Assembly: GCF_011038975.1 (NCBI RefSeq)
Contig: NZ_JAAKEC010000009.1
Coordinates: 1-64,000 of the forward strand
DNA length: 64,000 bases
Source: Adlercreutzia sp. ZJ176
GTDB lineage: Bacteria > Actinomycetota > Coriobacteriia > Coriobacteriales > Eggerthellaceae
Direction of reading: 5' to 3'
Shown here: piece after piece, positions 7,314 to 15,296 of the stretch
Numbering within the stretch: position 1 is the stretch's first letter
How the letters are laid out: each line of letters starts with the position of its first letter
The notes under the pieces: model-generated
What the model saw: only the letters and a program-made list of their open reading frames with translations
Database searches by the model: none
What the model was told of the DNA's origin: nothing
Translations under genes and position numbers: made by a program

Positions 7314-9737
7314 CTACGCTTTCCTGATCGCGACGAGCGTGTCGTTGAACGGCGTGACGCCGCCCTTCATGAGGTCGACACGACGGTCGGGCATCCAGTC
7401 GTTGGTGACGGTCTGGATGTTGCCGTCATCCATGTTGCGCGACCATGCGCCCTCGGTCGTGCGCACGGACCCCGGGCGAACCGCCTCGTTGGCCACGACC
7501 TCGCACTTGAACGAGCCGCGATCGTTGTAGCACTCGACGAGGTCGCGGTCGGCGATGCCCTCCTTGGCCATGTCGGCCGGGTTCATCTCCACGTGCGCGT
7601 CCACGTACTGGCTCATCCACTTGGCGTCGTAGAACATCGAGTGGATGAGGAAGCGGCTGCGCGTCTGCGTGATCTGGTAGGGGTACTCGGAGCGAGCCGG
7701 GTTGTCCGCGTAGATCTCGCTGCACTCCTCCCAGGTGGGAAGCGCCTGGTTCCACTTCACCATCTTCTCGTAGTACACGTCCAGGCGGCCCGACTCGGTC
7801 TTGTACTTCTGGTCGGCGAACCCGATGCGCGGCTTCTCGATGCCGGCGAGGGGCATGAGGCCGTGGTTCTCCTGGAGCTTGTCGAGCGTGACGCCCTCGA
7901 GCGCCTTGGCCGTGTTGTTGTCCACCTGATGGCGCACCCACTCCTCGGCGGTCTGCGGCATGGCGTCGTCGAGGCCGACCGCGCGCGCTATCTCCAGCAT
8001 GATCTGGAAGTCGGTCTTGCTCTCGAAGAGCGGGTCGAGGCCGCGTCCCACCGTCATGATGTGGTTGGCGGCGCACTTCACGTCGCCCACCTCCTCGGGG
8101 CACTCGAACTTCGTGCACGCCGGCAGCACGATGCCGGCGAACCGGGCGCTCTCGCAGTCGTAGATGTCGATCTCCAGCACGAAGTCGAGCGTCTTCAGCC
8201 ACTCCTCGGTGAGGTTCATGTTGGCGAAGAACTGCTGCAGCGTGTTGCCCACCGAGATGACCGCGTGCACGTCGTTCTCCTGCGTGCGGAAGTCGTAGGC
8301 GAACATCGGGAGCGTGTTGGCCTTCATCGCGACATCGGGGAACTTCCACGAGGCCAGCGAGGCGCTGTAGCCGCGGCCGCCGTTCAGGCTGCCCACGGCC
8401 TTGCCCGGGCCGCCGATGTTGCCGGTCAGCGCCACCAGGATGGCGACCGCGTGTCCCAGCACGTCGGCGTTGCTGTACTTGTCCGAGCCGCCCATGCCGA
8501 GGCCCAGCGTGGAGGCGCCGCTCGTCGCGTAGCGCTCGGCGAGGTAGGCGAGATCGTCAACGGAGATGCCGGTCCTCTCGGACGCCCAGTCCAGCGTGTA
8601 TGCCTTCTGGCTCTCCTTCAGCTGGTCGAACACCGTGGCGTAGCCGCTCGACGCGGGCGCCGAGAGCGCCGGCTCGACGGCGGCGTCGTCGTAGACCTTC
8701 GGCTCGTTGGTCTTGGCGTCCCACACCACGAAGGGGTCGAACTCCTTGACCTTCTTGGTCTTCTCGTCCTCGATCTGGCGCGGGGCCTCGCCGGAGACCT
8801 CATGCCAGCGCAGAAGCGAGCCGTCGCCCTTCACCAGGTAGGGCATCGAGCTGTGTGCGCGCATGAACTCCTCGTCGTACAGCTCGTTGTCCAGGATGTG
8901 GCTGATCATGCCCAGGTACATCGCTGCGTCGGCGCCCGGCGTGATGGGAACCCACTTGCTCGCGATGCCCGCCGTGGTGGAGAAGTGCGGGTCGATCACC
9001 ACAACCTCGACGCCGGCTTCGATGGCGTCGAGGAGGTTGCGCGCCTGCATCATGCACGTCTCGGCGAAGTTGTGGCCGTTGATCATGATGAACTTCGCGT
9101 TGACCATGTCGCGCGTCTCGTTCGTGCCCGGATAGAAGCCGCTCTGGCCCGTCGCGGGGTCGAGACCGTTGCCGATGCCGATGTCGATGCCCGGCTCGAC
9201 GTAGGTCGAAGCCGAGAGCAGGCCGGCGAGCAGGCCGAAGCGCGGCTCGCTGGAAAGCGACACGTACACGCTCTTCTTGCCGTACTTGTCCCAGGTGGCC
9301 TTGAGCTTCTCGCCCACCTCCTTCATGGCCTCGTCCCAGGTGATGGCCTCGAACGAGCCTTCGCCGCGCTCGCCTGCGCGGCGCAGCGGCGTCTGCAGGC
9401 GCGTGTCGCCGTAGATGTGCTGGATCTCGGACATGCCGCGGGCGCAGCACATCGAGTACTCCTCGTCGAGCATGTCGTTGGGCTCCACCTTGCACAGGCG
9501 CCCGTCGCGCGTCGAGCACTTCAAGCTGCAGTTGCCGGTGCACAGCGTCTGGTGGAACGTGTAGAAGGTGCGCTCCTCCGACTCGGCGTGCGCCTCTGCC
9601 GGCGCAAACCAGGAGCCGGCGCTGAACATGCCGCCCGCCGCGGCGCCCACGGCGCCCGCGACGGCTGCGGCCTTCATGAAGCCGCGGCGCGACATCGTCA
9701 TCGCGCTTGCGAGTGAATTGCGTTTGGTTTCGTTCAT
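7314..9737 (-). CDS. Tat-exported molybdopterin oxidoreductase catalytic subunit (DMSO reductase family), copy 2
   Basis: 807-residue bis-MGD enzyme with twin-arginine signal MSRRGFMKAAAVAGA and a canonical Fe-S motif C-x3-C-x3-C (CTGNCSLKC) with a fourth Cys in SMCCARG. LQTPLRRAGERGEG and the dinucleotide-binding C-terminus mark it as MopB. ATG 9737 has GGAGGGA upstream; frame upstream of it is non-coding. It is clearly paralogous to the enzyme at 1289-3724, nearly identical in the signal peptide and operator region but diverged through the catalytic body, suggesting duplication followed by change of substrate. Substrate not deducible. The operator at 9788-9833 separates it from the divergent MocR gene. 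Confidence 0.9.
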   Translation of the reverse strand: MNETKRNSLASAMTMSRRGFMKAAAVAGAVGAAAGGMFSAGSWFAPAEAHAESEERTFYTFHQTLCTGNCSLKCSTRDGRLCKVEPNDMLDEEYSMCCARGMSEIQHIYGDTRLQTPLRRAGERGEGSFEAITWDEAMKEVGEKLKATWDKYGKKSVYVSLSSEPRFGLLAGLLSASTYVEPGIDIGIGNGLDPATGQSGFYPGTNETRDMVNAKFIMINGHNFAETCMMQARNLLDAIEAGVEVVVIDPHFSTTAGIASKWVPITPGADAAMYLGMISHILDNELYDEEFMRAHSSMPYLVKGDGSLLRWHEVSGEAPRQIEDEKTKKVKEFDPFVVWDAKTNEPKVYDDAAVEPALSAPASSGYATVFDQLKESQKAYTLDWASERTGISVDDLAYLAERYATSGASTLGLGMGGSDKYSNADVLGHAVAILVALTGNIGGPGKAVGSLNGGRGYSASLASWKFPDVAMKANTLPMFAYDFRTQENDVHAVISVGNTLQQFFANMNLTEEWLKTLDFVLEIDIYDCESARFAGIVLPACTKFECPEEVGDVKCAANHIMTVGRGLDPLFESKTDFQIMLEIARAVGLDDAMPQTAEEWVRHQVDNNTAKALEGVTLDKLQENHGLMPLAGIEKPRIGFADQKYKTESGRLDVYYEKMVKWNQALPTWEECSEIYADNPARSEYPYQITQTRSRFLIHSMFYDAKWMSQYVDAHVEMNPADMAKEGIADRDLVECYNDRGSFKCEVVANEAVRPGSVRTTEGAWSRNMDDGNIQTVTNDWMPDRRVDLMKGGVTPFNDTLVAIRKA

Positions 9738-9787
9738 GGAATCCCTCCTCTTCTCGTCATTCACCCAACTGGCAGGGTAAAATGAAT

Positions 9788-9833
9788 CTGCCCGTTGAAA
9801 AACGGACAGTTCGTGTAATACAAATACGGACAG
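9788..9833. promoter_or_regulatory. Three-half-site operator between molybdoenzyme operon 2 and the MocR gene
   Basis: CTGCCCGT (9788-9795), 6 nt, ACGGACAG (9802-9809), 16 nt, ACGGACAG (9826-9833). It ends 13 bp before the MocR start codon and lies 50 bp upstream of the divergent molybdoenzyme gene, so one site could control both and allow autoregulation (inference). Same layout as 3773-3818 and 12729-12774. Confidence 0.75.
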
Positions 9834-9846
9834 AGTGAGGTTCAAG

Positions 9847-11313
9847 ATGAGCGCGAAGAAGAAGGCAGAGGTGCTCCTGCAGCTTGACGAGGCGGCGCAG
9901 ACACCGCTTTACCAGCAGATCTACGAGCAGATCCGCGACGCCGTCATGTCGGGCAGGCTCGTCCAAGGCGACCGGCTCGTCTCCATCCGCAAGCTCTCGT
10001 CGGACCTGGGCGTGTCGCACACGACCGTCGAGCAAGCCTACCTGCAGCTTGCGACCGAGGGCCTTGTCGCCAACGTGCCGCGCTCGGGGTACGTCGTCGA
10101 GCACGTCGACTCCGACTACTTCAAGCTGGAGCGCGCGTCGGGCGAGGAGGAGGTGCGCAAGCTCGCCGCAACCCGCGACCGCGAGGCGTTCTTCGCGGAG
10201 AACCGAAGCGGCGGCGAGATGCGCTACGACTTCTCCTACGCCAACCTGCAGGCCGACTCCTTCCCCGTGCGCACCTGGCGGCAGCTCCTCGACGAGGTCC
10301 TGTACGCCAGGACGGCCCCCGAGTTCGCCCGCTACGCCTACACCGACGAGGTGGGCTCGCTGCAGGTTGAGCTGGCGCGGCTGCTCTGCCGAACGCGCGG
10401 CGTCACCTGCTCTGCCGAGCAGGTCGTCGTGCAGGCGGGAACGGGCGAGGCGCTCACCATGATCATGCAGCTCTTCGACCGCGCGACCGACGTCGTCGGC
10501 ATGGAGGACCCGGGCTACGCCACCGTGCACGAGGTGGCGCGCCGCCAGGACTTCTCCCTGGTCCCGCTTTCTGCCGACCAGGGCGCCGAGGCCTTCCTCG
10601 CGGCCGTCGAGCGGCATTGCCCCACGATCGTGTTCTGCACCCCCTCGCACCAGTTCCCCACCGGGAGGCTCCTGCCCCTTGACGCGCGCACGCGGCTGCT
10701 CAAGTGGGCCGAGGAGCACGATGCCTACATCATCGAGGATGACAGCTGCAACGAGTTCCGCTATGCCACGCGCCCCGTCCCGTCGCTGCAGTCGCTCGAC
10801 GCCTACGGGAGGGTCATCTACCTGAGCAACGTGTCGAAGGTGCTCTCGCCGAGCCTGCGCATCGCCTACGCGGTGCTGCCGCCGCGGCTGCTCAAGCGCT
10901 ACTGGGACCTGTTCAACTACGCGCACCCGTCCGTCTCGTGGCTCGACCAGGAGACGCTCGCCCGGTTCATCGCCCAGGGGCACTGGGACGCCCACGTGCG
11001 CAGGACGGCGAAGGGCAACCGCCGCCGGCACGACGAGCTCTTGCGCTGCCTGCGCGCCGAGATGGGCGGCGTGCTGGACATCTCGGGCACCGACACGGGC
11101 ATGCACCTGTACGTGACCGTGCGCAACGGCATGAGCGAGCAGCAGCTGATCGATGCCGCGCTCGCGCAGGGCGTCAAGGTGTACGGCACCGCCCGCATGC
11201 GCTTCCCCAGCACCGCGCCCACGAGCAGCGTGATGATCGGCTTCTCCGCCATAGCGTTCGAGGACATCGAGCCGGGCGTGAGGGCCCTGCGCCGCGCCTG
11301 GCTCGGCGACTGA
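9847..11313 (+). CDS. MocR/PdxR-type regulator: GntR winged helix fused to class I aminotransferase fold
   Basis: 488-residue transcription factor. An N-terminal GntR-type helix-turn-helix (TPLYQQIYEQIRDAVMSG then SSDLGVSHTTVEQAYLQL) is followed by a PLP-dependent aminotransferase fold with EDDSCNEFRY and SNVSKVLSPSLRIAY, whose Lys would bind PLP. ATG 9847 has GAGG 6 nt upstream and is preferred over GTG 9835. It is divergent from molybdoenzyme operon 2 across the shared operator. It is the natural candidate regulator of the two molybdoenzyme operons and the MFS gene, sensing an amino- or aldehyde-containing ligand through its PLP domain (inference). Confidence 0.9.
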   Translation: MSAKKKAEVLLQLDEAAQTPLYQQIYEQIRDAVMSGRLVQGDRLVSIRKLSSDLGVSHTTVEQAYLQLATEGLVANVPRSGYVVEHVDSDYFKLERASGEEEVRKLAATRDREAFFAENRSGGEMRYDFSYANLQADSFPVRTWRQLLDEVLYARTAPEFARYAYTDEVGSLQVELARLLCRTRGVTCSAEQVVVQAGTGEALTMIMQLFDRATDVVGMEDPGYATVHEVARRQDFSLVPLSADQGAEAFLAAVERHCPTIVFCTPSHQFPTGRLLPLDARTRLLKWAEEHDAYIIEDDSCNEFRYATRPVPSLQSLDAYGRVIYLSNVSKVLSPSLRIAYAVLPPRLLKRYWDLFNYAHPSVSWLDQETLARFIAQGHWDAHVRRTAKGNRRRHDELLRCLRAEMGGVLDISGTDTGMHLYVTVRNGMSEQQLIDAALAQGVKVYGTARMRFPSTAPTSSVMIGFSAIAFEDIEPGVRALRRAWLGD

Positions 11314-11471
11314 GCCGGCAGGCAGCCCTGCCGTCGGGTGCGGCGGCTGAGCACAGCCCGGCTGTCGACCGCTGGGCGGCCTCGCGGTCCTGTCAGCCGG
11401 GCGGCCATCGCTTGCCTAGCGGTCCTGTCAGCCGATCGGGCGCGTGGAGCGCACGCGGAGGCCAGGGCCCC

Positions 11472-12683
11472 TCAAGCTCGGCAGCGCAGCATCTTGCGGC
11501 TGCAGACGACGCGATAGTACAGCACTGCGCAGAGCGCCACGACGGCACACGTGACGTACATGCCCTGGTATCCGAAGCCCGACAGGACGAAGCCCCATAT
11601 GAACGGGCCGATGCCGCACCCTCCGTCGCAGAGCAGGAAGAAGGTTGAGATGGTGCGCGAGGTGTCGTTGCCGGCGGTGAGCTTTATGGCGGCGGCCTGC
11701 CCGACCGACATGCACGTGCCGAAGCCCGTCGCCATGAACACGCCGCACGCGAGGAGCATCGCGGGAGAGCTGACGAACGCGGCGAGCAGCAGCCCTGCGC
11801 TCATCGACGCAATGGAGGGGTAGAGCACGCAGTTCTCGCCGTAGCGGTCTTGCAGGCGCCCCGTGAACAGCCGCGTGATCAGCAGGGTCACCGAATAGAC
11901 CAAGAAGACGAGCGGAGCGTACACGCCCATGCCCAGGTCGATGGCGTAGCTGTTGATGAACGCGTTGATCGACGAGTACGAAAGCGCCACCAGGAACATG
12001 AACATCGAGAAGGCGATAGTCGAGGTGTCGATGACGGACGCAAGGCCCCGCTTCGGCTCCGCTGCGAAAGAGGCGCCCTCCTCCGAGCCATGCATCCCCT
12101 CCGGGCGATCAGACGCCCTCACGGGAACGGTGACCAAAAGCGCTATGACCGACAGCGCAATGCACACATAGAAGAGAAGCGAGTAGTCGAACCCCAGCGC
12201 CGTCAGCACCGACATGAGGGGGCCGATGCCCAGGCCGAGGGAGCTCGAGAGCATGAAGTACCCCGTGCCCTCGCCGATGCGCGTCGGCGGCAGGGCGTTC
12301 ACGGCCAAAGCCGGCATCACGGTGTTCGCCACGCTGAACGACAGGCCGTGGACGAACCGCACGGCTATGAGAAAGCCGATCCCCAGGCCGTCCGCCAAGT
12401 AGAGCACGCACATGGCCACTTGGGCGACGAGCGCGACGATCGCCATGCGCTTCATCCCGAAGCCCTGCGCGTACTTGCCGCTCAAGATGCGCCCGAGCAC
12501 GCCTCCCACCAGAAACACCGAGGCAGCGAGCCCCGCCAGGGATGAGTCAACGCCAAACGAGCTCGCCGCGTAGTAGGCCATGGTGGTCATCAGCAGGAAG
12601 TAGACGGACACCACGATGAAGTTGCCGATGAACAGCAGCACGAAATCGCGCGTGACTATGCGCGTGGGATCCTTGTCTTCCAC
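11472..12683 (-). CDS. Major facilitator superfamily transporter
   Basis: 403-residue MFS permease with about 12 hydrophobic segments; GGVLGRILSGKYAQ after TM2 is the usual MFS loop motif and RLFTGRLQDRYGE is its counterpart in the second half. GTG 12683 is chosen because GGAGGAG lies 6 nt upstream; TTG 12725 has none and would place the operator close to the start. Convergent with the MocR gene. Its promoter region carries the same three-half-site operator as the molybdoenzyme operons, so it probably imports their substrate or exports their product (inference from regulation, not from sequence similarity). Confidence 0.88.
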   Translation of the reverse strand: MEDKDPTRIVTRDFVLLFIGNFIVVSVYFLLMTTMAYYAASSFGVDSSLAGLAASVFLVGGVLGRILSGKYAQGFGMKRMAIVALVAQVAMCVLYLADGLGIGFLIAVRFVHGLSFSVANTVMPALAVNALPPTRIGEGTGYFMLSSSLGLGIGPLMSVLTALGFDYSLLFYVCIALSVIALLVTVPVRASDRPEGMHGSEEGASFAAEPKRGLASVIDTSTIAFSMFMFLVALSYSSINAFINSYAIDLGMGVYAPLVFLVYSVTLLITRLFTGRLQDRYGENCVLYPSIASMSAGLLLAAFVSSPAMLLACGVFMATGFGTCMSVGQAAAIKLTAGNDTSRTISTFFLLCDGGCGIGPFIWGFVLSGFGYQGMYVTCAVVALCAVLYYRVVCSRKMLRCRA

Positions 12684-12728
12684 AGCCTCTCCTCCAAATA
12701 ATGACGGTATTTCTTTGATACCCAAAGT

Positions 12729-12774
12729 CTGTTCGGCACAAAACGGGCAGGAGAGAGGAAATCAATACGGACAG
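12729..12774. promoter_or_regulatory. Three-half-site operator upstream of the MFS transporter
   Basis: CTGTTCGG (12729-12736), 6 nt, ACGGGCAG (12743-12750), 16 nt, ACGGACAG (12767-12774). Spacing exactly matches the sites before both molybdoenzyme operons; the inverted outer half-site is the most degenerate here. It lies 46 bp upstream of the preferred GTG start of the transporter. Confidence 0.7.
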
Positions 12775-12797
12775 TTTTTGAAACTTAACCCTGTACC

Positions 12798-12908
12798 TTC
12801 TTGACGGCGCCCGACCTCACGGTTCGAATCCCCTGCGAGGCCTCCGAAAACGAAAAGCGCCCCGGAGTCCGAGGCGCTTGAGAATACGTGGTGGAGATGA
12901 TGGGATTC
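12798..12908. repeat. 111-bp direct repeat, copy 1, carrying a 3' fragment of tRNA-Ala
   Basis: Matches 12992-13102 base for base at a 194-bp offset. It contains the tRNA terminator hairpin and the last 20 nt of tRNA-Ala plus CCA, but no complete tRNA. Duplication of a tRNA 3' end is the usual footprint of integrase-mediated insertion, though no integrase is visible nearby. A simple tandem duplication is the alternative. Confidence 0.85.
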
Positions 12909-12970
12909 CCGCGTCCGCCTTCGGCGAACGCTCTCGGCCCTCGGCGCAAGCGCCTTCGGGCGGTCGCCTA

Positions 12971-12993
12971 AAAACAGCCCGCCGGGCTGTTTT
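12971..12993. terminator. Bidirectional hairpin terminator between the two repeat copies
   Basis: AAAACAGCCCG and CGGGCTGTTTT are perfect complements around a minimal loop, giving an A-tract on one side and a U-tract on the other. It could end transcription from either side. It sits in the 83-bp unique spacer between the two 111-bp repeats. Confidence 0.6.
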
Positions 12994-13102
12994 CTTGACG
13001 GCGCCCGACCTCACGGTTCGAATCCCCTGCGAGGCCTCCGAAAACGAAAAGCGCCCCGGAGTCCGAGGCGCTTGAGAATACGTGGTGGAGATGATGGGAT
13101 TC
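12992..13102. repeat. 111-bp direct repeat, copy 2, overlapping the intact tRNA-Ala
   Basis: Identical to 12798-12908. Its right end covers the 3' 20 nt of tRNA-Ala (13083-13158), and identity stops inside the T arm, where the upstream copy becomes unrelated sequence. Confidence 0.85.
13041..13073 (-). terminator. Rho-independent terminator of tRNA-Ala
   Basis: On the minus strand AAGCGCC (13067-13073) pairs with GGCGCTT (13049-13055), followed by a T-rich TTCGTTTT tail, 10 nt past the end of the tRNA. A second copy lies in the upstream repeat. Confidence 0.7.
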
Positions 13103-13158
13103 GAACCCACGACCCCCACGTTGCGAACGTGATGCTCTCCCAGCTGAGCTACATCCCC
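13083..13158 (-). tRNA. tRNA-Ala (anticodon CGC)
   Basis: 76-nt cloverleaf including encoded CCA. Acceptor GGGGATG pairs with CATCTCC, the D arm is GCTCAGCTGGGAGAGC, and the anticodon stem TCACG/CGTGG encloses TTCGCAA (anticodon CGC, reading GCG). The T arm is GTGGG-TTCGAAT-CCCAT. The 3' 20 nt are duplicated 194 bp downstream. Confidence 0.93.
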
Positions 13159-13286
13159 ACGTGTGCGGCGCAGCGCTTTCGCGCCATGCGCAAGGCAGTA
13201 TTTTGGCACTTGAGCGCGCTTTTGTCAACGGAAAACTTGCATTCACATTTTGAACACGCCGCCGCCTTCCAAGGAGGGGAAACGCA

Positions 13287-13324
13287 GAGGCGCCCGCGCA
13301 ACCCTCGGGCTGCGCGGGCGCCTC
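13287..13324 (-). terminator. Hairpin terminator after veg
   Basis: GAGGCGCCCGCGC (13287-13299) pairs perfectly with GCGCGGGCGCCTC (13312-13324) around a 12-nt loop, 21 bp past the veg stop codon. The minus-strand T-tract is weak. Confidence 0.6.
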
Positions 13325-13344
13325 GTCTTCGCGGAAGCTGCCTG

Positions 13345-13671
13345 CTAGATCAGCACGCGCTCCTCGACGGGAGCCTCCTCCTCGGCGGCGATCTCCTCGA
13401 TGAAGGGAGCGAACAGAGGCTCGCCGTTCTGGGAGAGCTCGACCATGCCGGTGAGCACGTCGACGTACTGGTAGGACTGACGCGCCGTGCGACCGCGCTT
13501 GCGGTCGACCTCCATGATGAACAGCTGCGGGTGCACCTGGGTCAGAACGCCTTCGCTCTCGACGATCTTGGAGCGGCCCATGTTGGCGCGGACCTTGAGT
13601 CGTTGACCAACAAAGTCGTTGAGGGTATCATGAATGGAGTCAACGATTTTCGCTTGCTTAGCCAAATCCAT
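13345..13671 (-). CDS. veg: Veg family protein
   Basis: 108-residue small protein matching Veg of low-GC Gram-positives: an N-terminal DFVGQRLKVRANMGRSK segment, a V-x-P-x-LFIMEVDRK core and a SYQYVDVLTGMVELS strand, typical of a small beta-barrel. In Bacillus, Veg influences biofilm matrix genes; its role in Coriobacteria is unknown. It adds an acidic C-terminal tail (EEIAAEEEAPVEERV). It is transcribed alone toward the tRNA with a hairpin after its stop. Confidence 0.85.
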   Translation of the reverse strand: MDLAKQAKIVDSIHDTLNDFVGQRLKVRANMGRSKIVESEGVLTQVHPQLFIMEVDRKRGRTARQSYQYVDVLTGMVELSQNGEPLFAPFIEEIAAEEEAPVEERVLI

Positions 13672-14043
13672 GCTCGAAACATCCTATCGTATGTTGCAGA
13701 TACAGATAACAGCTGCACATTGTACCACGTTTGTCAAGGTAACGTCAGATGAGCACCAACTATCCGCAGTTCGAACAGGTTGAGAACGGCCTGACGCGCC
13801 GCCCGCCGCGCGCAACGACGCGGCGATCCTCCTGCTGACGCGCGGCGTCCCTCCCGCTGACCGCCGCCCGCGCGCACTTGCGCGCGCTTGCGCGCCTTCG
13901 CGCCGCCTTCCACCTGCCCCTCGCAGCATCTGGCCTTTTCGTTTCACCCCCACCCCATCCCTTCGCCTAGGATGAACTCGTTCCCACACGCTCACGCGCG
14001 CTGCGCACCCCTCGCCTGGCGCGCTCGTCCACAAGGAGGCCCC
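13672..14043. other. Intergenic region between veg and the HSDH-like gene
   Basis: 372 bp between divergent genes. The left part should hold the veg promoter (a TACAAT hexamer is visible on the minus strand near 13720); the right part is strongly GC-rich. No gene is supported. The GGAGG at 14034-14038 serves the next gene. Confidence 0.5.
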
Positions 14044-14844
14044 ATGGGATTTCTCGAAGGCAAGACCGCCATCATCACCGGCGCCGGCTTCGCGGCGCTC
14101 AAGGACGGCTCGGCCGGCTCCATCGGCTACGGCATCGCCACGGCCTACGCCAAGGAGGGCGCGAACCTGGTAATCACCGGCCGCAACGTGAAGAAGCTCG
14201 AAGCCGCCAAGGAGCGCCTCGAGGCTGAGTTCGGCATCCAGGTCCTCATCATGGCCGCCGACGTGAACGCCGACGCCGACAACAAGGCCGTCGCGCAGAG
14301 CGTCGTCGACGCGGCCATCGAGAAGTTCGGGCGCATCGACGTGCTCGTGAACAACGCGCAGGCGTCCGCCTCGGGCGTCACGCTCGCCGACCACACCCCC
14401 GATCAGTTCGACCTGGCCATCTACTCGGGCCTCTACGCCACCTTCTACTACATGCAGGCGTGCTACCCGCATCTGAAGGAGACGAAGGGCTCAGTCATCA
14501 ACTTCGCCTCCGGCGCGGGCCTGTTCGGCAACTTCGGCCAGTGCGCCTACGCGGCCGCCAAGGAGGGCATCCGCGGCCTGTCGCGCGTGGCCGCCACCGA
14601 GTGGGGCCCCGACGGCATCAACGTGAACGTGGTGTGCCCGCTGGCGTGGACCGCGGCGCTTGAGAACTTCAAGGACGCCTACCCCGAGGCGTTCGAGGCC
14701 AACGTGCACATGCCCCCCATGGGTCACTACGGCAACGTGGAGACCGAGATCGGCCGTGTGGTGGTGCAGCTCGCAAGCCCCGACTTCAAGTTCATGAGCG
14801 GCGAGACCATCACGCTCGAGGGCGGCATGGGCCAACGCCCGTAA
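14044..14844 (+). CDS. Short-chain dehydrogenase, probable NADP-dependent 12alpha-hydroxysteroid dehydrogenase
   Basis: 266-residue classical SDR. The Gly-rich cofactor site begins TGAGF and ends in the GSIGYG segment, with an extended loop between. Also visible are a NNAQASASG strand-4 motif, Ser in NFASGAG and the catalytic Y-x3-K in YAAAKEGIRG. The combination NNAQASASG, IYSGLYATFYYMQ, GQCAYAAAKEG and SGETITLEGGMG closely recalls clostridial and Eggerthella-type 12alpha-HSDHs from memory, which interconvert the 12alpha-hydroxyl and 12-oxo groups of bile acids. An Arg after the cofactor strand (ITGRN) suits NADP. ATG 14044 has GGAGG 5 nt upstream. Followed by hairpins and a TetR gene. Confidence 0.75.
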   Translation: MGFLEGKTAIITGAGFAALKDGSAGSIGYGIATAYAKEGANLVITGRNVKKLEAAKERLEAEFGIQVLIMAADVNADADNKAVAQSVVDAAIEKFGRIDVLVNNAQASASGVTLADHTPDQFDLAIYSGLYATFYYMQACYPHLKETKGSVINFASGAGLFGNFGQCAYAAAKEGIRGLSRVAATEWGPDGINVNVVCPLAWTAALENFKDAYPEAFEANVHMPPMGHYGNVETEIGRVVVQLASPDFKFMSGETITLEGGMGQRP

Positions 14845-14849
14845 GCGCC

Positions 14850-14883
14850 CGTGCTCGCAAGCACCCGGGTGCCTGCGAGCACG
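14850..14883 (+). terminator. Hairpin after the HSDH-like gene
   Basis: CGTGCTCGCA and TGCGAGCACG are perfect 10-bp complements around a 14-nt loop, starting 5 nt after the stop codon. No U-tract follows, so termination would be inefficient or Rho-assisted. Confidence 0.45.
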
Positions 14884-15116
14884 TGACGGAGTCCGCGCTC
14901 GCTGCCGCATGCGACCCGCCCGCGCTCGCAGGCCCGCGCCCACCTGCCGGCTTGCACCCACGAGCGACCCAACAATTCGATACCCCCTAACGCGACCCGC
15001 TGACGGATGCCCCCATCGTCGGCGGGTCGCGCTGCGTCTGGAGGCGGAATCTCCCCAAAACCATTGACGTTTTCGCGATTTGCGTAAACTGATTGACGAA
15101 TTGCCGAATCTGTCGA

Positions 15117-15131
15117 TTGACGATCCGTCAA
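15117..15131. promoter_or_regulatory. Palindrome TTGACG-ATC-CGTCAA, candidate TetR operator
   Basis: Perfect 6-bp inverted repeat with a 3-nt centre, 165 bp upstream of the TetR start. Two further TTGACG half-like elements precede it at about 15064 and 15093. Position and symmetry suit autoregulation by the downstream TetR protein (inference). Confidence 0.4.
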
Positions 15132-15296
15132 CAAGCGACGTATCGTGACCGCAGCACGATGAATCGCCCGCAAAACCCCAGGCCGCCCGCGAAGAGCACA
15201 CGCTCGTGCGAACTCTTCGCAGAACGCGCCGAAGGCCGGGACCACGGCGCCATCATGCTGCTGGACGCGCGCAAACCAGCCGTTAAAGGAGGGCCT

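Larger units (their letters stand above)
14845..15296. other. Intergenic region between HSDH-like and TetR genes
   Basis: 452 bp without a supported gene. It has two hairpins (14850-14883, and GCGACCCGC/GCGGGTCGC at 14992-15030), then an AT-richer stretch from 15050 with three TTGAC elements and the palindrome at 15117-15131, probably the tetR promoter/operator region. Confidence 0.5.

Noticed and set aside
7593-9716. Long plus-strand frame opposite the second molybdoenzyme gene
   Set aside because: Complementary shadow; the opposite strand has Tat signal, Fe-S motif and MopB domains.
12817-13209. Open frames across the tRNA-Ala repeats
   Set aside because: They run through a tRNA, terminators and duplicated DNA; no coding signal.
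15168-15290. Earlier start for the TetR gene
   Set aside because: Upstream codons lack a ribosome-binding site and family similarity; ATG 15297 has GGAGGG at good distance.
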